Assembly: GCA_017938695.1 (NCBI GenBank)
Contig: JAGBBA010000045.1
Coordinates: forward strand, 1-61,693
Direction: 5' to 3'
Length of the DNA stretch: 61,693 nt
Source of the DNA: Clostridia bacterium
GTDB lineage: Bacteria; Bacillota; Clostridia; Christensenellales; Aristaeellaceae
Position 1 is the stretch's first letter. The number at the start of each line of letters is the position of its first letter. Position numbers and translations under genes: made by a program. The notes under the pieces are model-generated. The model was not told where the DNA came from, ran no database searches, and saw only the letters and a list, made by a program, of their open reading frames with translations. This document shows positions 25,386-33,754 of this stretch, in pieces.

Positions 25386-25414
25386 ATTATATAATGAACC
25401 GCCGGATTTTGCAA
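25386..25414 (-). promoter_or_regulatory. Promoter of the NrnA-NrnA-SurE operon
   Basis: Minus strand: TTGCAA (25409-25414), 17 bases, TATAAT (25386-25391). The -35 element lies within a 13-base sequence (TTTGCAAAATCCG) that also occurs in the palindrome upstream of the RDD/ABC operon at 33444-33456. Confidence 0.7.
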
Positions 25415-25419
25415 ACAAA

Positions 25420-25453
25420 ACAGGGGCCGCAACCTTTTAAGATTGCAGCCCCC
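25420..25453 (-). terminator. Terminator after the OB-repeat gene
   Basis: An imperfect GC-rich stem, GGGGCcGCAA with TTGCaGCCCC, lies just after the stop of the minus-strand gene at 25466. It separates the ABC/OB operon from the DHH operon. Confidence 0.6.
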
Positions 25454-25465
25454 GTATGGCTTTGA

Positions 25466-26776
25466 TTACTTTACAATGGTGCAGCCCTTGTCGAATTCAA
25501 TGGTGCCCTTGTAGTTCTTCAGGATGCCGTTCACGGTGATCACATCACCCACAGCCAGGGACTCAGCGCCCTCGCCGGACAGGCGGTAGCACTGGATCTT
25601 GTACTCTTCCAGGCCGGCAGGCACGATGGACACGGTGATGTTTTTGTACTCGTCGCTCCAGGCGGTGTCGATGGAAACGACTTCGCCGGTGATGGTCTTG
25701 GCCTTGTCCATGCCCAGGCCCTCTTCCAGCGCATAGGCAGCGATGGCCACGCGGACGTCGTTGGCGGTGCCCACGGGGATCAGCTTGCAGCCCTGATCGA
25801 ACTCGATGGTGCCCTTGTAGTTCTTGATGGTGCCGACCACAGCGATGGTCTGGTCAACAGCCAGAGCCTCAGCACCCTCGCCGCTCAGGCGGTAGCACAT
25901 GATGGGCTGCTCTTCCTTGCCGTCGCACACGATGGTCACGGTAATGTTCTTGTACTCGTCGCTCCAGGCGGTGTCGATCTTCACGATCTTGCCTTCCAGG
26001 GCGGTGGGAGCAGGCATAGCAGCGGATTCTTCCAGGGTGTAGGCAGCGTCCAGAACGGCAGCCTGGCTCACGATTTCGCCCATGCCGACCAGCTTGCAGC
26101 CCTTGTCGAACTCGATGGTGCCCTTGTAGTTCTTGATGATGCCTTCCACGGTGATCTTGTCGCCCACGGCCAGGGTAGCGCAGCCCTCGCCGGACAGGCG
26201 GTAGCACTGGATGGGCTGATCAGCCAGATCGCCGACCTGGATGGTCACGGTGATGTTCTGGTACTCCTCGCTCCAGGCGGTGTCGATCTTCACGATCTCG
26301 CCGTACAGACGCTGGGTGTCTTCCAGGGCCAGGCCGTCTTCCAGGGTGTAGGCAGCAGCCACGATCTCCTCGTAGCTCAGGCCTTCCAGGATCAGGGCGG
26401 CAGGCACCTTGTGCTTGAAGGAGATCTCAGCCGTCTGGCCGGAGGTGCCGGTCAGGGTGGCGGTCAGCACATAGGTCACTTCTTCGGGGTTCTTCTCATC
26501 CACGTCGATGGTGACCATCTTGTCTTCGCCGGGAATGATCTTCACGGTTTCGGAGTCGGCGGACCACTGGATGGGATATTCCACATCGTCAATGTTGATC
26601 ACGCCCACCACGGTGTAGTCCACGGGAGTGGTTTCGGTGGCGTTCTTGTACATGGTACGCAGGTAGGAACGGGCAGCCGCCAGGCCCTCGTCCTTTTCAG
26701 GAGCCTCGGCCACAGCACCGGTCATGGCAAGCGCGACGACCAGCAGAATGGAGAGGATGGATACGAGCTTCTTCAT
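25466..26776 (-). CDS. Secreted protein with three tandem OB-fold-like repeats
   Basis: The product is 436 residues with signal peptide (MKKLVSILSILLVVALAMTG, cleavage near AVAEA). Residues 30-130 form a beta-rich domain with bacterial Ig-like features. Three repeats follow at about 140-242, 243-344 and 345-436, each with KIDTAWSDEYKNITV, a CYRLSGEG core and the ending IKNYKGTIEFDKGCK. The pattern resembles OB-fold modules found in secreted nucleases such as YhcR. No catalytic motif is visible, so it is more likely a binding protein. It is last in the operon with the ABC importer and the SNase-like protein. The repeats are also similar in DNA, hence recently duplicated. Confidence 0.75.
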   Translation of the reverse strand: MKKLVSILSILLVVALAMTGAVAEAPEKDEGLAAARSYLRTMYKNATETTPVDYTVVGVINIDDVEYPIQWSADSETVKIIPGEDKMVTIDVDEKNPEEVTYVLTATLTGTSGQTAEISFKHKVPAALILEGLSYEEIVAAAYTLEDGLALEDTQRLYGEIVKIDTAWSEEYQNITVTIQVGDLADQPIQCYRLSGEGCATLAVGDKITVEGIIKNYKGTIEFDKGCKLVGMGEIVSQAAVLDAAYTLEESAAMPAPTALEGKIVKIDTAWSDEYKNITVTIVCDGKEEQPIMCYRLSGEGAEALAVDQTIAVVGTIKNYKGTIEFDQGCKLIPVGTANDVRVAIAAYALEEGLGMDKAKTITGEVVSIDTAWSDEYKNITVSIVPAGLEEYKIQCYRLSGEGAESLAVGDVITVNGILKNYKGTIEFDKGCTIVK

Positions 26777-26794
26777 CAGTAAGAACCTCCCTTT

Positions 26795-28090
26795 TTATTC
26801 AATGGTGATATTGTTCATGGTCAGTACCCTGATCTGGTAGGCACCTTCGTAGTAGTCCACAACGCCCTTCACCGAGATGGTCTTGCCCAGGAAAGCATCC
26901 CCTGTGACCAGCTGGCCGTCGGCATCGCGGAGCACCGCAGTGCGCACCAAGACCGTTGCGCCGTCCTTTTCGCAGGTCAGCGTCAGGGCACCGTTAGAGG
27001 AGCTGTCCGCGTTGTCCGTGGTGTAGACCTCTTTGACAGCCAGGCCCTGCATGGACACCGATGTGGCCAGGGCCAGCTCCGCATAGGCGTAGGTGACGGG
27101 GCCTTCCTCGGTGGACAGGGTAACGCTTCCCGTGGCGAAGGTTTCGGCTTCGGTGGGAACGAATGCAGGCTGGTGCCCGCTGGAGAGTAGCTGAATATTG
27201 CCGGGGTCCTTGGGCTTCATCATGCGGTAGGTCAGTCCCGAAACCTGCCAGGAGGCCCCTGCCTCGTAGTACTGCATGGTACCCACGATGCGGGACTCGT
27301 TGCCCACCGACAGGATATCCAGGCCCTTGCCGCTCAGGTTGTAGCCGTAGTATACCGGCATGCCGAAGTACAGCCCGGTTTCCGGGTCGAGATCCTCCAC
27401 GTACACCGTATTATTGTAGCTGGTGGTGATCACGCCCTTGAAGGCTACCTTCTTGCCGTTGTACTCCTGGGGATTGGTCCTGAGCTCCTTCAGCGTCAGC
27501 TCAATGGCTTCGCCGTAGTAGAAATCAGGGTCTTTCTGGCCGGAGTACACGTTCAGCTTCTGCTCCTTGGCCTGGCTGATGGCACTCATGCACACAGAGC
27601 CGTAGCGGTTCTGGAAGGATGCATTGGCGATCGCTAGACCGTTCTGCAGCAATTCGATGTTCAGGTTGCGGTAGTTTTCCCCTTCCGCCGGTTTGTACCA
27701 CACCCATACCAGATGACGCTCGGAAGTGGAATCAGGGTTCCACTCGCCGTCGTCGCTCTCAAGGATGATGGACACAGCCTGGGAAAGCTTCTCGCGGGTG
27801 AAATTGGCGGCCTTCTTGCCATATTCCTCGATCTTGCCGGTGGTTTCCGGGGTGTTGATGGCCAGGTATCTGGCCTTGAGCACGCCGGAGGGCATCACGC
27901 TTTCAGGAACGATGAAATGGGTAGTGTCGCCGTCCACATAGGTTTTCACGCTGGCCTCTGTTTTGACCGTTTCACTGGCCATGTTCAGCGTGATAGCCGC
28001 GGCATAGTCGTTGATTTCTTCGGCCATGCCGCCGCCCATCATGCTGAAAAGAAGTACCAGCGCAAGTATCCAACATACGCTGTTTTTCAT
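26795..28090 (-). CDS. Secreted thermonuclease-like (SNase) protein with OB-fold domain
   Basis: The product is 431 residues, starting at ATG 28090, two bases after the stop of the binding-protein gene. A signal peptide (about 1-23) is followed by an SNase domain (about 40-165): YVDGDTTHF (Asp pair), KARYLAINTPET (Arg35 and Glu43 equivalents; the Asp40 equivalent is Asn), EYGKKAANFTREKL and SERHLVWVW (Arg87 equivalent). An OB-fold region (about 185-300, AIELTLKELRTNPQEYNGKK) resembles the domain next to SNase in B. subtilis YhcR. The C-terminal 120 residues are a further beta domain. It is probably a cell-surface or secreted nuclease cutting DNA/RNA to 3'-phosphate products; activity is not certain. 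Confidence 0.78.
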   Translation of the reverse strand: MKNSVCWILALVLLFSMMGGGMAEEINDYAAAITLNMASETVKTEASVKTYVDGDTTHFIVPESVMPSGVLKARYLAINTPETTGKIEEYGKKAANFTREKLSQAVSIILESDDGEWNPDSTSERHLVWVWYKPAEGENYRNLNIELLQNGLAIANASFQNRYGSVCMSAISQAKEQKLNVYSGQKDPDFYYGEAIELTLKELRTNPQEYNGKKVAFKGVITTSYNNTVYVEDLDPETGLYFGMPVYYGYNLSGKGLDILSVGNESRIVGTMQYYEAGASWQVSGLTYRMMKPKDPGNIQLLSSGHQPAFVPTEAETFATGSVTLSTEEGPVTYAYAELALATSVSMQGLAVKEVYTTDNADSSSNGALTLTCEKDGATVLVRTAVLRDADGQLVTGDAFLGKTISVKGVVDYYEGAYQIRVLTMNNITIE

Positions 28091-28091
28091 C

Positions 28092-29474
28092 TTACCAGAT
28101 GGCGTACTCGCACTCTTCCATGGCAATGGAGAAGGCTTCCTCGATCACGGCATCAGCGTCGCCTTCGGTGGTCAGGCAGGAGCACAGCAGGCTGCCGACC
28201 TGGGAACGAGCCTCAGAGGAGCCGTTGAAGGCGGGAGAGGTGTAGTAGGCGTCAGCCTGCTCCAGGCAAACCTTGGCAGACAGGGCGGAAATGTAGTTGC
28301 CGCCGTCGGCGCTGGCCAGGAACTCGGCATAGACCTCGTTATCCGCAACGGACTTCAGCACGGGCACATAGCCGGAAGCCATGGAGAACGCAGCCTGGAA
28401 TTCCACGGTGGTGGTCAGGTACTTCACGAACAGCCAGGAGGCGATGACTTCCTGGGGATTGTCCTTCTTGAAGATGCACAGGCTGGGGCCCTGGGAGATA
28501 ACCTTCTTGTTATCGGCGTTCATCTGGGGAATGGTGGCGATGCCCACTTCGAAGGGATACACGCCATCCACAGCCTGGGGACGCTGATGCACAGCACCGG
28601 CAGAGGAGCCGATGGACATGTAGCTCTTTACGTCGGTGGTGGACACGAACAGGCCGGAGGTGTAGGCCTTGTACAGGGTCTGGGTGGTCAGATAGCCGGA
28701 CTGGAACCACTCGCGCAGCATCTTCATGGTAGCACGGTTGGTCTCGTTGTCAAAGAGGAAGTAGGGTTCTTCGGCACTGGTGTAGGGAGAATTCTGCTGC
28801 TCGCACAGGGTGATGAACCAGTTAGACTCGGAGTCGTAGCCCAGAGGAATGGACTTAGGGTCGATCTCCTTGATCTTGGCGCAAACGGCAGCCAGCTCGT
28901 CCCAGGTGGTGGGAACCTGCAGGTTGTTGGCCTCGAAGAAGGTCTTGTTGTAGTACAGCACTTCGGTGGACTTGGACAGAGGCATGGTGTACATCAGGCC
29001 GTCGCCAAACTGCATGCCTTCGTTGTAGTAGCCCTCGATGAAATCGGCCTTCTGGTCAGCAGTCAGGCCCAGGGGCTCGGTGGTGCCGTCGGCACGGGTG
29101 ATCACGGTCTCGCTGGCGATGAGCTCGTCCAGGGTCTGCACCTTCTTGGCCAGGTTGTACAGGGCAACGTGGTCAGGGTAGCAGTAGGCGATGTTGGGCT
29201 GCGCACCCACGGTGATCTCGGTGGAGATCTGGTCGCGCACGTCGTCGTAGCCGCCAACGGAGGTATACTCAACCTTGATGTTGGGGTAGAGCTTGTTGAA
29301 CTCGGCGATGTACTCGTCCAGCACGGGGGTCAGGTTGGAGCCCATGGTGTGGTAGAACTTAATGGTGACTTCGCTGCCGTCGTAGCCTTCAGCGGGCACT
29401 TCGAAAGCGAACGCGCTGGTCATGCAGGAAAGCAGCATGGTCACCAGCAGAAGCATGGAAACGAGCTTTTTCAT
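28092..29474 (-). CDS. ABC transporter extracellular solute-binding protein (family 1)
   Basis: The product is 460 residues with a cleavable signal peptide ending TSAFA; a Cys at about residue 17 lies before that site and does not form a clear lipobox. The mature protein is a family 1 binding protein: EVTIKFYHTMGSNLTPVLDE, then YNKTFFEANNLQVPTTWDEL and the late KDNPQEVIASWLFVKYLT. UgpB-like members bind sugars, glycerol phosphates or their diesters. The operon continues without a break into two secreted OB/SNase proteins, which is not usual for sugar importers. The ligand is unknown. Confidence 0.9.
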   Translation of the reverse strand: MKKLVSMLLLVTMLLSCMTSAFAFEVPAEGYDGSEVTIKFYHTMGSNLTPVLDEYIAEFNKLYPNIKVEYTSVGGYDDVRDQISTEITVGAQPNIAYCYPDHVALYNLAKKVQTLDELIASETVITRADGTTEPLGLTADQKADFIEGYYNEGMQFGDGLMYTMPLSKSTEVLYYNKTFFEANNLQVPTTWDELAAVCAKIKEIDPKSIPLGYDSESNWFITLCEQQNSPYTSAEEPYFLFDNETNRATMKMLREWFQSGYLTTQTLYKAYTSGLFVSTTDVKSYMSIGSSAGAVHQRPQAVDGVYPFEVGIATIPQMNADNKKVISQGPSLCIFKKDNPQEVIASWLFVKYLTTTVEFQAAFSMASGYVPVLKSVADNEVYAEFLASADGGNYISALSAKVCLEQADAYYTSPAFNGSSEARSQVGSLLCSCLTTEGDADAVIEEAFSIAMEECEYAIW

Positions 29475-29549
29475 GTGTTTTTCCTTCCTTTGTTTAATTA
29501 TTTTATGGCACCTGCCATTGGAAACAGTTGGAGGGGTGCTCCCCTGCGC

Positions 29550-30419
29550 TTAGCCCTTGATGCCCGAGCGGCTCACGCCGGACATGATGTACTTGCGCAG
29601 GAAGACGAACACCAGGAACAGGGGAAGCGAAACCAGGGCAACGGCAGCCATCTGCACGGGATAGTTCACGTCGCCGGAGGTTTCGGTGAAGGCATTGCGC
29701 AGACCGTTGGTGATCATGCGGTGCGCCTCGTCGTTGGCCACCAGTCGGGGCCAGATGTAGGAGTTCCACGCGCCCATCATCTTCAGAATGGTGATGGAGA
29801 TCAGCGTGGGCAGGGACAGGGGTACCATCACCTTCCACAGATACTTCCAGTCGCTGGTGCCGTCCACCTTGGCGGCCAGGTACAGCTCGTTGGGGATCTG
29901 CAGGAAGTTCTGCCGCAGCAGGTAGATGTAGAACACGCTCACCAGGAAGGGCACGATCAGCACCGTGTAGGTGTTGATCCACCCCAGGCTCGTCACCGTG
30001 GAGTAGTTGGTGATGGTGAACAGCTCGCCGGGGATCATCATCGTGGCCAGCAGCAGCGCAAAGAGGGTCTCCTTGCCCTTGAACTCAAGGCGGGCAAAGG
30101 CGAAGGCCGTCAGGATGGTGATCACCAGGGACAGCAGCGTGGACACCAGGCCCACGATCATGGTGTTGATGAACAGGCGGCCCAGGTTGGCCGTGGTAAA
30201 GGCGTCCAGGTAGTTGCTCCACAGGATCACCTGGGGCCAGAAGGTGGGCGTGGACATACGGTATTCATCCAGGGATTTCAGAGAGGAAATAATCATCCAG
30301 TAGAACGGGAAAAGCACGATCAGGGCCATCACGATCAGGAAGATGTAGTTCAGGCTGATGGAAAACGCCTTGCCGATCTTCTGGGAGAGGGAGACCTTTT
30401 GCATGTTCTTTGCTTGCAT
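29550..30419 (-). CDS. CUT1-type ABC transporter permease (UgpE/MalG-like)
   Basis: The product is 289 residues with six membrane helices. It has the EAA loop (AAKVDGTSDWKYLWKVMVPL) that contacts the ATPase, and the C-terminal REF-type ending SGVSRSGIKG. It is the MalG/UgpE partner of the permease encoded directly upstream (17 bases between the genes). Start ATG 30419 with GGGGAGG. It forms the inner-membrane channel of the importer. Confidence 0.93.
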   Translation of the reverse strand: MQAKNMQKVSLSQKIGKAFSISLNYIFLIVMALIVLFPFYWMIISSLKSLDEYRMSTPTFWPQVILWSNYLDAFTTANLGRLFINTMIVGLVSTLLSLVITILTAFAFARLEFKGKETLFALLLATMMIPGELFTITNYSTVTSLGWINTYTVLIVPFLVSVFYIYLLRQNFLQIPNELYLAAKVDGTSDWKYLWKVMVPLSLPTLISITILKMMGAWNSYIWPRLVANDEAHRMITNGLRNAFTETSGDVNYPVQMAAVALVSLPLFLVFVFLRKYIMSGVSRSGIKG

Positions 30420-30435
30420 GTTCAGTCCTCCCCTC

Positions 30436-31380
30436 TTAATAATGCACGCGCTTCTTGCTGACCTGCAGGTTAATCATGGTCACCACCAGGATGATGGCGA
30501 ACAGGATCAGCGCGGCGGCACTGGCGCGGCCCTGGCTGTTGGTGCTCAGGGCATCGTAGATAAAGCCGACCATGGTGTTCAGTCGACCGGCACTGTCCGG
30601 CGGGCCCATGGTTTCGCCGAAGATACCCACAATGCTGGTATACTCTTTGAAGCCGCCGATGAAGCCGGTGATGATCACATAGGCCAGCATGGGCGAAAGC
30701 AGCGGCACGGTGATGCGCGTGAAGATGCGGCGGCGGGGGGTGCCGTCCACCTTGGCGGCCTCGTAATACTGCTTGTTGATGCTCTGCAAGCCGCCAAGCA
30801 GCACCAGAATCTTGAAGGGCAGCGCGTTCCACACGATGTAGACGATCATCACGAACATGTTCGCCTCGTAGGTGGAGCCGTAGTTAATCCAGTTGATGGG
30901 CTCACCGCCGAAGAACTGGATCACATTATTGATGATACCGGCGGTGACGATGATCTCGTTCTCCGTGCCGTAGAAGCTGCCCACGATATTGAACATGGCA
31001 GCGAACACCATGCCGATGGCGATGGAGTTGGTCACATAGGGCAGGAAGAAGACCGTCTGCAAAGCCTTCTGCAAGAACTTGATGGAGTTCAATGCCACGG
31101 CGATCAGCAGTGCCAGCAGGGTGGAAATGGGCACCGTCCACAGGCACAGGAGCACCGTGTTCTTCAGGCAGGAAACGAACCTGCGGTACTTGATCACCTT
31201 TTCAAAATTGCCGATGCCAAACTCGAACACTGCGCCGCCGGCAGCCTTCAATCCGGAGTAATTCTCCAGGAAGGCCATGCGCACGGTATTGATGATGGGC
31301 CACACCGTGAACACCAGCAAAAGCGCAATGGCCGGTGCCAGGTACAGCCAGGCTTTCCATTGATGCTTGCTTTCAACCAT
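30436..31380 (-). CDS. CUT1-type ABC transporter permease (UgpA/MalF-like)
   Basis: The product is 314 residues with six membrane helices, the first at about 10-30 (WLYLAPAIALLLVFTVWPII). It carries the EAA motif AAKVDGTPRRRIFTRITVPL. Its start lies two bases after the ATPase stop, so the genes are tightly coupled. Together with the next gene it makes the heterodimeric membrane domain of the importer. Confidence 0.93.
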   Translation of the reverse strand: MVESKHQWKAWLYLAPAIALLLVFTVWPIINTVRMAFLENYSGLKAAGGAVFEFGIGNFEKVIKYRRFVSCLKNTVLLCLWTVPISTLLALLIAVALNSIKFLQKALQTVFFLPYVTNSIAIGMVFAAMFNIVGSFYGTENEIIVTAGIINNVIQFFGGEPINWINYGSTYEANMFVMIVYIVWNALPFKILVLLGGLQSINKQYYEAAKVDGTPRRRIFTRITVPLLSPMLAYVIITGFIGGFKEYTSIVGIFGETMGPPDSAGRLNTMVGFIYDALSTNSQGRASAAALILFAIILVVTMINLQVSKKRVHY

Positions 31381-31381
31381 G

Positions 31382-32485
31382 TTACTTCACCTCGAAATGG
31401 ATCCGCTCTCCGGTTTCCTTATTGAAGAGGAAGACCTTGTGAGGCTTGAGGGAATAGCGGACGGTTTCAGCGGTGGCGTCCAGCTTGTTGTCGGCGTCAA
31501 TGATGGAGCGCACCACCGGGTTGAGGGAAGCCTCGTTGGTGGAAACGACGCTCACATCGCGGCCCATGACCTCCACATTGCTCAGCTTGCAATGCAGGGC
31601 ACCCTTCTTGTCCAGGGTGAAGCCTTCGGGGCGGATGCCCACATACACCTTCTGGTCGGGCACCTTCTTCACATTCATCACATGATCCTCGCCGATGTAC
31701 AGTTTGCCATCAGCCACCTCGCCCTCAAACACGTTGATGGGTGGCGTGCCCAGGAACTTGGCCACAAACAGGTTGGCGGGGCTGTCGTAAACCTCCTGGG
31801 GCTTGCCGATCTGCTGCACCACGCCCAGCTTCATCACCACGATCATATCGGAGATGGACATGGCCTCTTCCTGGTCGTGGGTCACGAACACGGTGGTGAT
31901 GCCGGTCTCCTTCTGGATGCGGCGGATCTCCTCGCGGGTCTGCAGGCGCAGGCGGGCGTCCAGGTTGGACAGGGGCTCGTCCAGGAGCAGCACACGGGGC
32001 ATCTTCACCAGGGCGCGGGCGATGGCCACACGCTGCTGCTGGCCGCCGGAAAGCTCGGAGGGCTTGCGCTCCATCAGCTCCTCGATCTGCACCAGGCGGG
32101 CGGCCTCATGGGCGCGCTCCAGCATGGTTTCCTTGCTCAGCTTGTCCTTGCCCTTCAGGTTCTGCAGGGGGAAGAGGATGTTCTGCTTCACGGTCATGTG
32201 GGGATACAGGGCATAGTTCTGGAACACCAGGCCGATGCCGCGGTTTTCGGTGGAAAGCTCGGTCACATCGTCATCACCGAAATAGATCCTGCCGCTGGTG
32301 GGCTTCTGCAGGCCGGAGATCATGTACAGCGTGGTGGACTTGCCGCAGCCGGAGGGACCCAGCAGACCGATCAGCTTGCCATCGGGGATGGTAAAGTTGA
32401 AATCGCTGACAGCAACGACTTCGTTTCCGGCCTTCTTATCGCGGCTGGGGAAAATTTTGGTGAGGTTTTCCAGTACGATTTTCAT
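31382..32485 (-). CDS. ABC transporter ATPase, UgpC/MsmX type
   Basis: The product is 367 residues. Walker A GPSGCGKSTT, Q-loop region GIGLVFQNYALYPHMTV, signature LSGGQQQRVAIARAL, Walker B VLLLDEPLSNLD and switch His VFVTHDQEEAMS are all present. The C-terminal 120 residues form the TOBE/OB regulatory domain typical of CUT1 ATPases (VGIRPEGFTL). Such ATPases can serve several importers, but here the gene heads the permease and binding-protein genes. It starts 36 bases after the RDD gene. Confidence 0.95.
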   Translation of the reverse strand: MKIVLENLTKIFPSRDKKAGNEVVAVSDFNFTIPDGKLIGLLGPSGCGKSTTLYMISGLQKPTSGRIYFGDDDVTELSTENRGIGLVFQNYALYPHMTVKQNILFPLQNLKGKDKLSKETMLERAHEAARLVQIEELMERKPSELSGGQQQRVAIARALVKMPRVLLLDEPLSNLDARLRLQTREEIRRIQKETGITTVFVTHDQEEAMSISDMIVVMKLGVVQQIGKPQEVYDSPANLFVAKFLGTPPINVFEGEVADGKLYIGEDHVMNVKKVPDQKVYVGIRPEGFTLDKKGALHCKLSNVEVMGRDVSVVSTNEASLNPVVRSIIDADNKLDATAETVRYSLKPHKVFLFNKETGERIHFEVK

Positions 32486-32521
32486 GGCATATCCCTTTCT
32501 TCTATCAAAAGTGTAGAATCT

Positions 32522-33283
32522 TTAGTAAGCTTCTCTGGCCGCTTTTTCGGCCTGCTGCTTTTTCTTGTAGGCGATCATATCCTCACGGGTGTTGAAGATC
32601 ATCTGACTGGGCAGATCAATGCACACCGTGGAGGCGATGCCGTCGTGAATGGCGGCATTGGTGCGGGTGGCGATCAGCATAATGATGTTGACCAGCAGGA
32701 TCGCCCCGATGATCACCGGTGCCACCAGGCCCACGCTGCCAAAGTAGATCATGATGATCATCAGCACGGGGATCATGGTTTCGATGGTGTACTTGCCCAG
32801 CACCGTGCGAATGAACAGCGTCGTTCCGCTGAGCCGGATGCCGTCCTGGCGCATCACGCCCAGGCCGAAGATTTTCTTGCCCAGGGTCTGCCCGTTGCCA
32901 AAGCACATGGGGATGGTGAACTCCATCACCATGTAACCCAGCAGGATGGACAGACTGGTCACCACCAGCGTCAGCTGCATCATCATATTGTAGGCATAAA
33001 CCGCCTCTTCATCGGCAGCCAGCGCGTCATAAGCGGCGTTGAGCTGGCTCAGCTCTGCTTCGCCCAGGGCTTCATACTCCCCCAGTGAGAGGCGAAGATC
33101 GACGCCATAAGCTTCTTCATATTTGGCATAGCATGCATCCAACGTAGCGTTATACCCGTCAAAGCCCAGCGCGGTGGACAGCATCCATGCAAACAGCACG
33201 ATCACAATGCACAGCAGAATGCCATCAAACAAGGCTGCGGAGCAACGCTTCCACATGCTTGCCTTTTGCAAGTCACTTGTCAT
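32522..33283 (-). CDS. RDD-family membrane protein
   Basis: The product is 253 residues, starting at ATG 33283 (AAAGGCGG upstream); the frame extends eight codons further without a ribosome site. N-terminal MWKRCSAALFDGILLCIVIV is the first RDD helix with Arg and Asp. GQTLGKKIFGLGVMRQDGIR is the conserved middle and NAAIHDGIASTVCI the Asp-containing end. There are four to five membrane helices, with an acidic insert outside. RDD proteins are linked to transport and stress, but the function is not settled. It is probably the first gene of the ABC/SNase/OB operon. Confidence 0.85.
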   Translation of the reverse strand: MTSDLQKASMWKRCSAALFDGILLCIVIVLFAWMLSTALGFDGYNATLDACYAKYEEAYGVDLRLSLGEYEALGEAELSQLNAAYDALAADEEAVYAYNMMMQLTLVVTSLSILLGYMVMEFTIPMCFGNGQTLGKKIFGLGVMRQDGIRLSGTTLFIRTVLGKYTIETMIPVLMIIMIYFGSVGLVAPVIIGAILLVNIIMLIATRTNAAIHDGIASTVCIDLPSQMIFNTREDMIAYKKKQQAEKAAREAY

Positions 33284-33342
33284 GGAACCGCCTTTCTCGA
33301 AATCCATATTCTATTACATAGGATCTCTTTTTCCGGCCATTC

Positions 33343-33421
33343 CACGGCACAAGGCCGTGTACTGGCTACACTTCGGCCAACGCAAGCGTTGGCACTCGTT
33401 AGTCGGGGCAAAACGCCCCTC
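33343..33421. repeat. Array of three hairpins in the leader of the RDD/ABC operon
   Basis: Palindromes at 33343-33359 (CACGGC/GCCGTG), 33377-33392 (CCAACGC/GCGTTGG) and 33405-33419 (GGGGC/GCCCC) lie between the putative promoter and the RDD start. On the minus strand they would form serial hairpins in a 5' leader of about 150 bases. None has a T-run, so simple termination is unlikely. Confidence 0.5.
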
Positions 33422-33432
33422 CCATTTTTAAT

Positions 33433-33461
33433 ATTATACTACACGGATTTTGCAAAATCCA
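33433..33461 (-). promoter_or_regulatory. Putative promoter with overlapping 16-base palindromic operator
   Basis: Minus strand: TATAAT at 33433-33438. Just upstream is the perfect palindrome GGATTTTGCAAAATCC (33445-33460), which covers the -35 position. The -35 itself is weak with 17-base spacing (TGGATT); TTGCAA inside the palindrome with TATTAA as -10 (16-base spacing) is an alternative. A repressor bound here would block polymerase. It drives RDD and probably the ABC/SNase/OB genes. Confidence 0.5.
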
Positions 33462-33540
33462 CACCTTTCCCTATTGTATACATTACAACAATGTTACTTA
33501 TCATATACACTTCATCCAACCATTTTGATAGCGCAAAAAA

Positions 33541-33580
33541 GAAGAAACCGTTGAACCCTTATGGATTCAACGGTTTCTTC
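33541..33580 (-). terminator. Terminator of tRNA-Arg
   Basis: Perfect 15-bp inverted repeat (33541-33555 with 33566-33580), followed on the minus strand by TTTTTT. It lies immediately after the tRNA. Confidence 0.9.
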
Positions 33581-33584
33581 TACG

Positions 33585-33658
33585 CGAGCCCGGCAGGACT
33601 CGAACCTGCGACCTTTTGATTCGTAGTCAAACACTCTATCCAGCTGAGCTACGAGCCC
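33585..33658 (-). tRNA. tRNA-Arg(ACG)
   Basis: 74 nucleotides without encoded CCA. The acceptor stem (5' GGGCTCG) pairs with two G-U pairs; the D-arm is GCTCAGCTGGATAGAG, the anticodon loop CTACGAA gives ACG (inosine-modified, reading CGN), and the T-arm is GCAGGTTCGAGTCCTGC. It stands alone between the RDD leader and pheA. Confidence 0.93.
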
Positions 33659-33754
33659 GTATTGCCTTGGGAACTTGGTGTGTTCCTGACAGCTTTGATA
33701 GAATAACATATTCCAACCGGATTGTCAACAGGTTTTTTGAAATTTTTTTTATTT

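Noticed and set aside
28011-33088. Long plus-strand frames (816, 355 and 573 codons) opposite the ABC operon
   Set aside because: Antisense shadows; compositions rich in His, Gly and Val with no domains, while the minus-strand genes have complete motifs.
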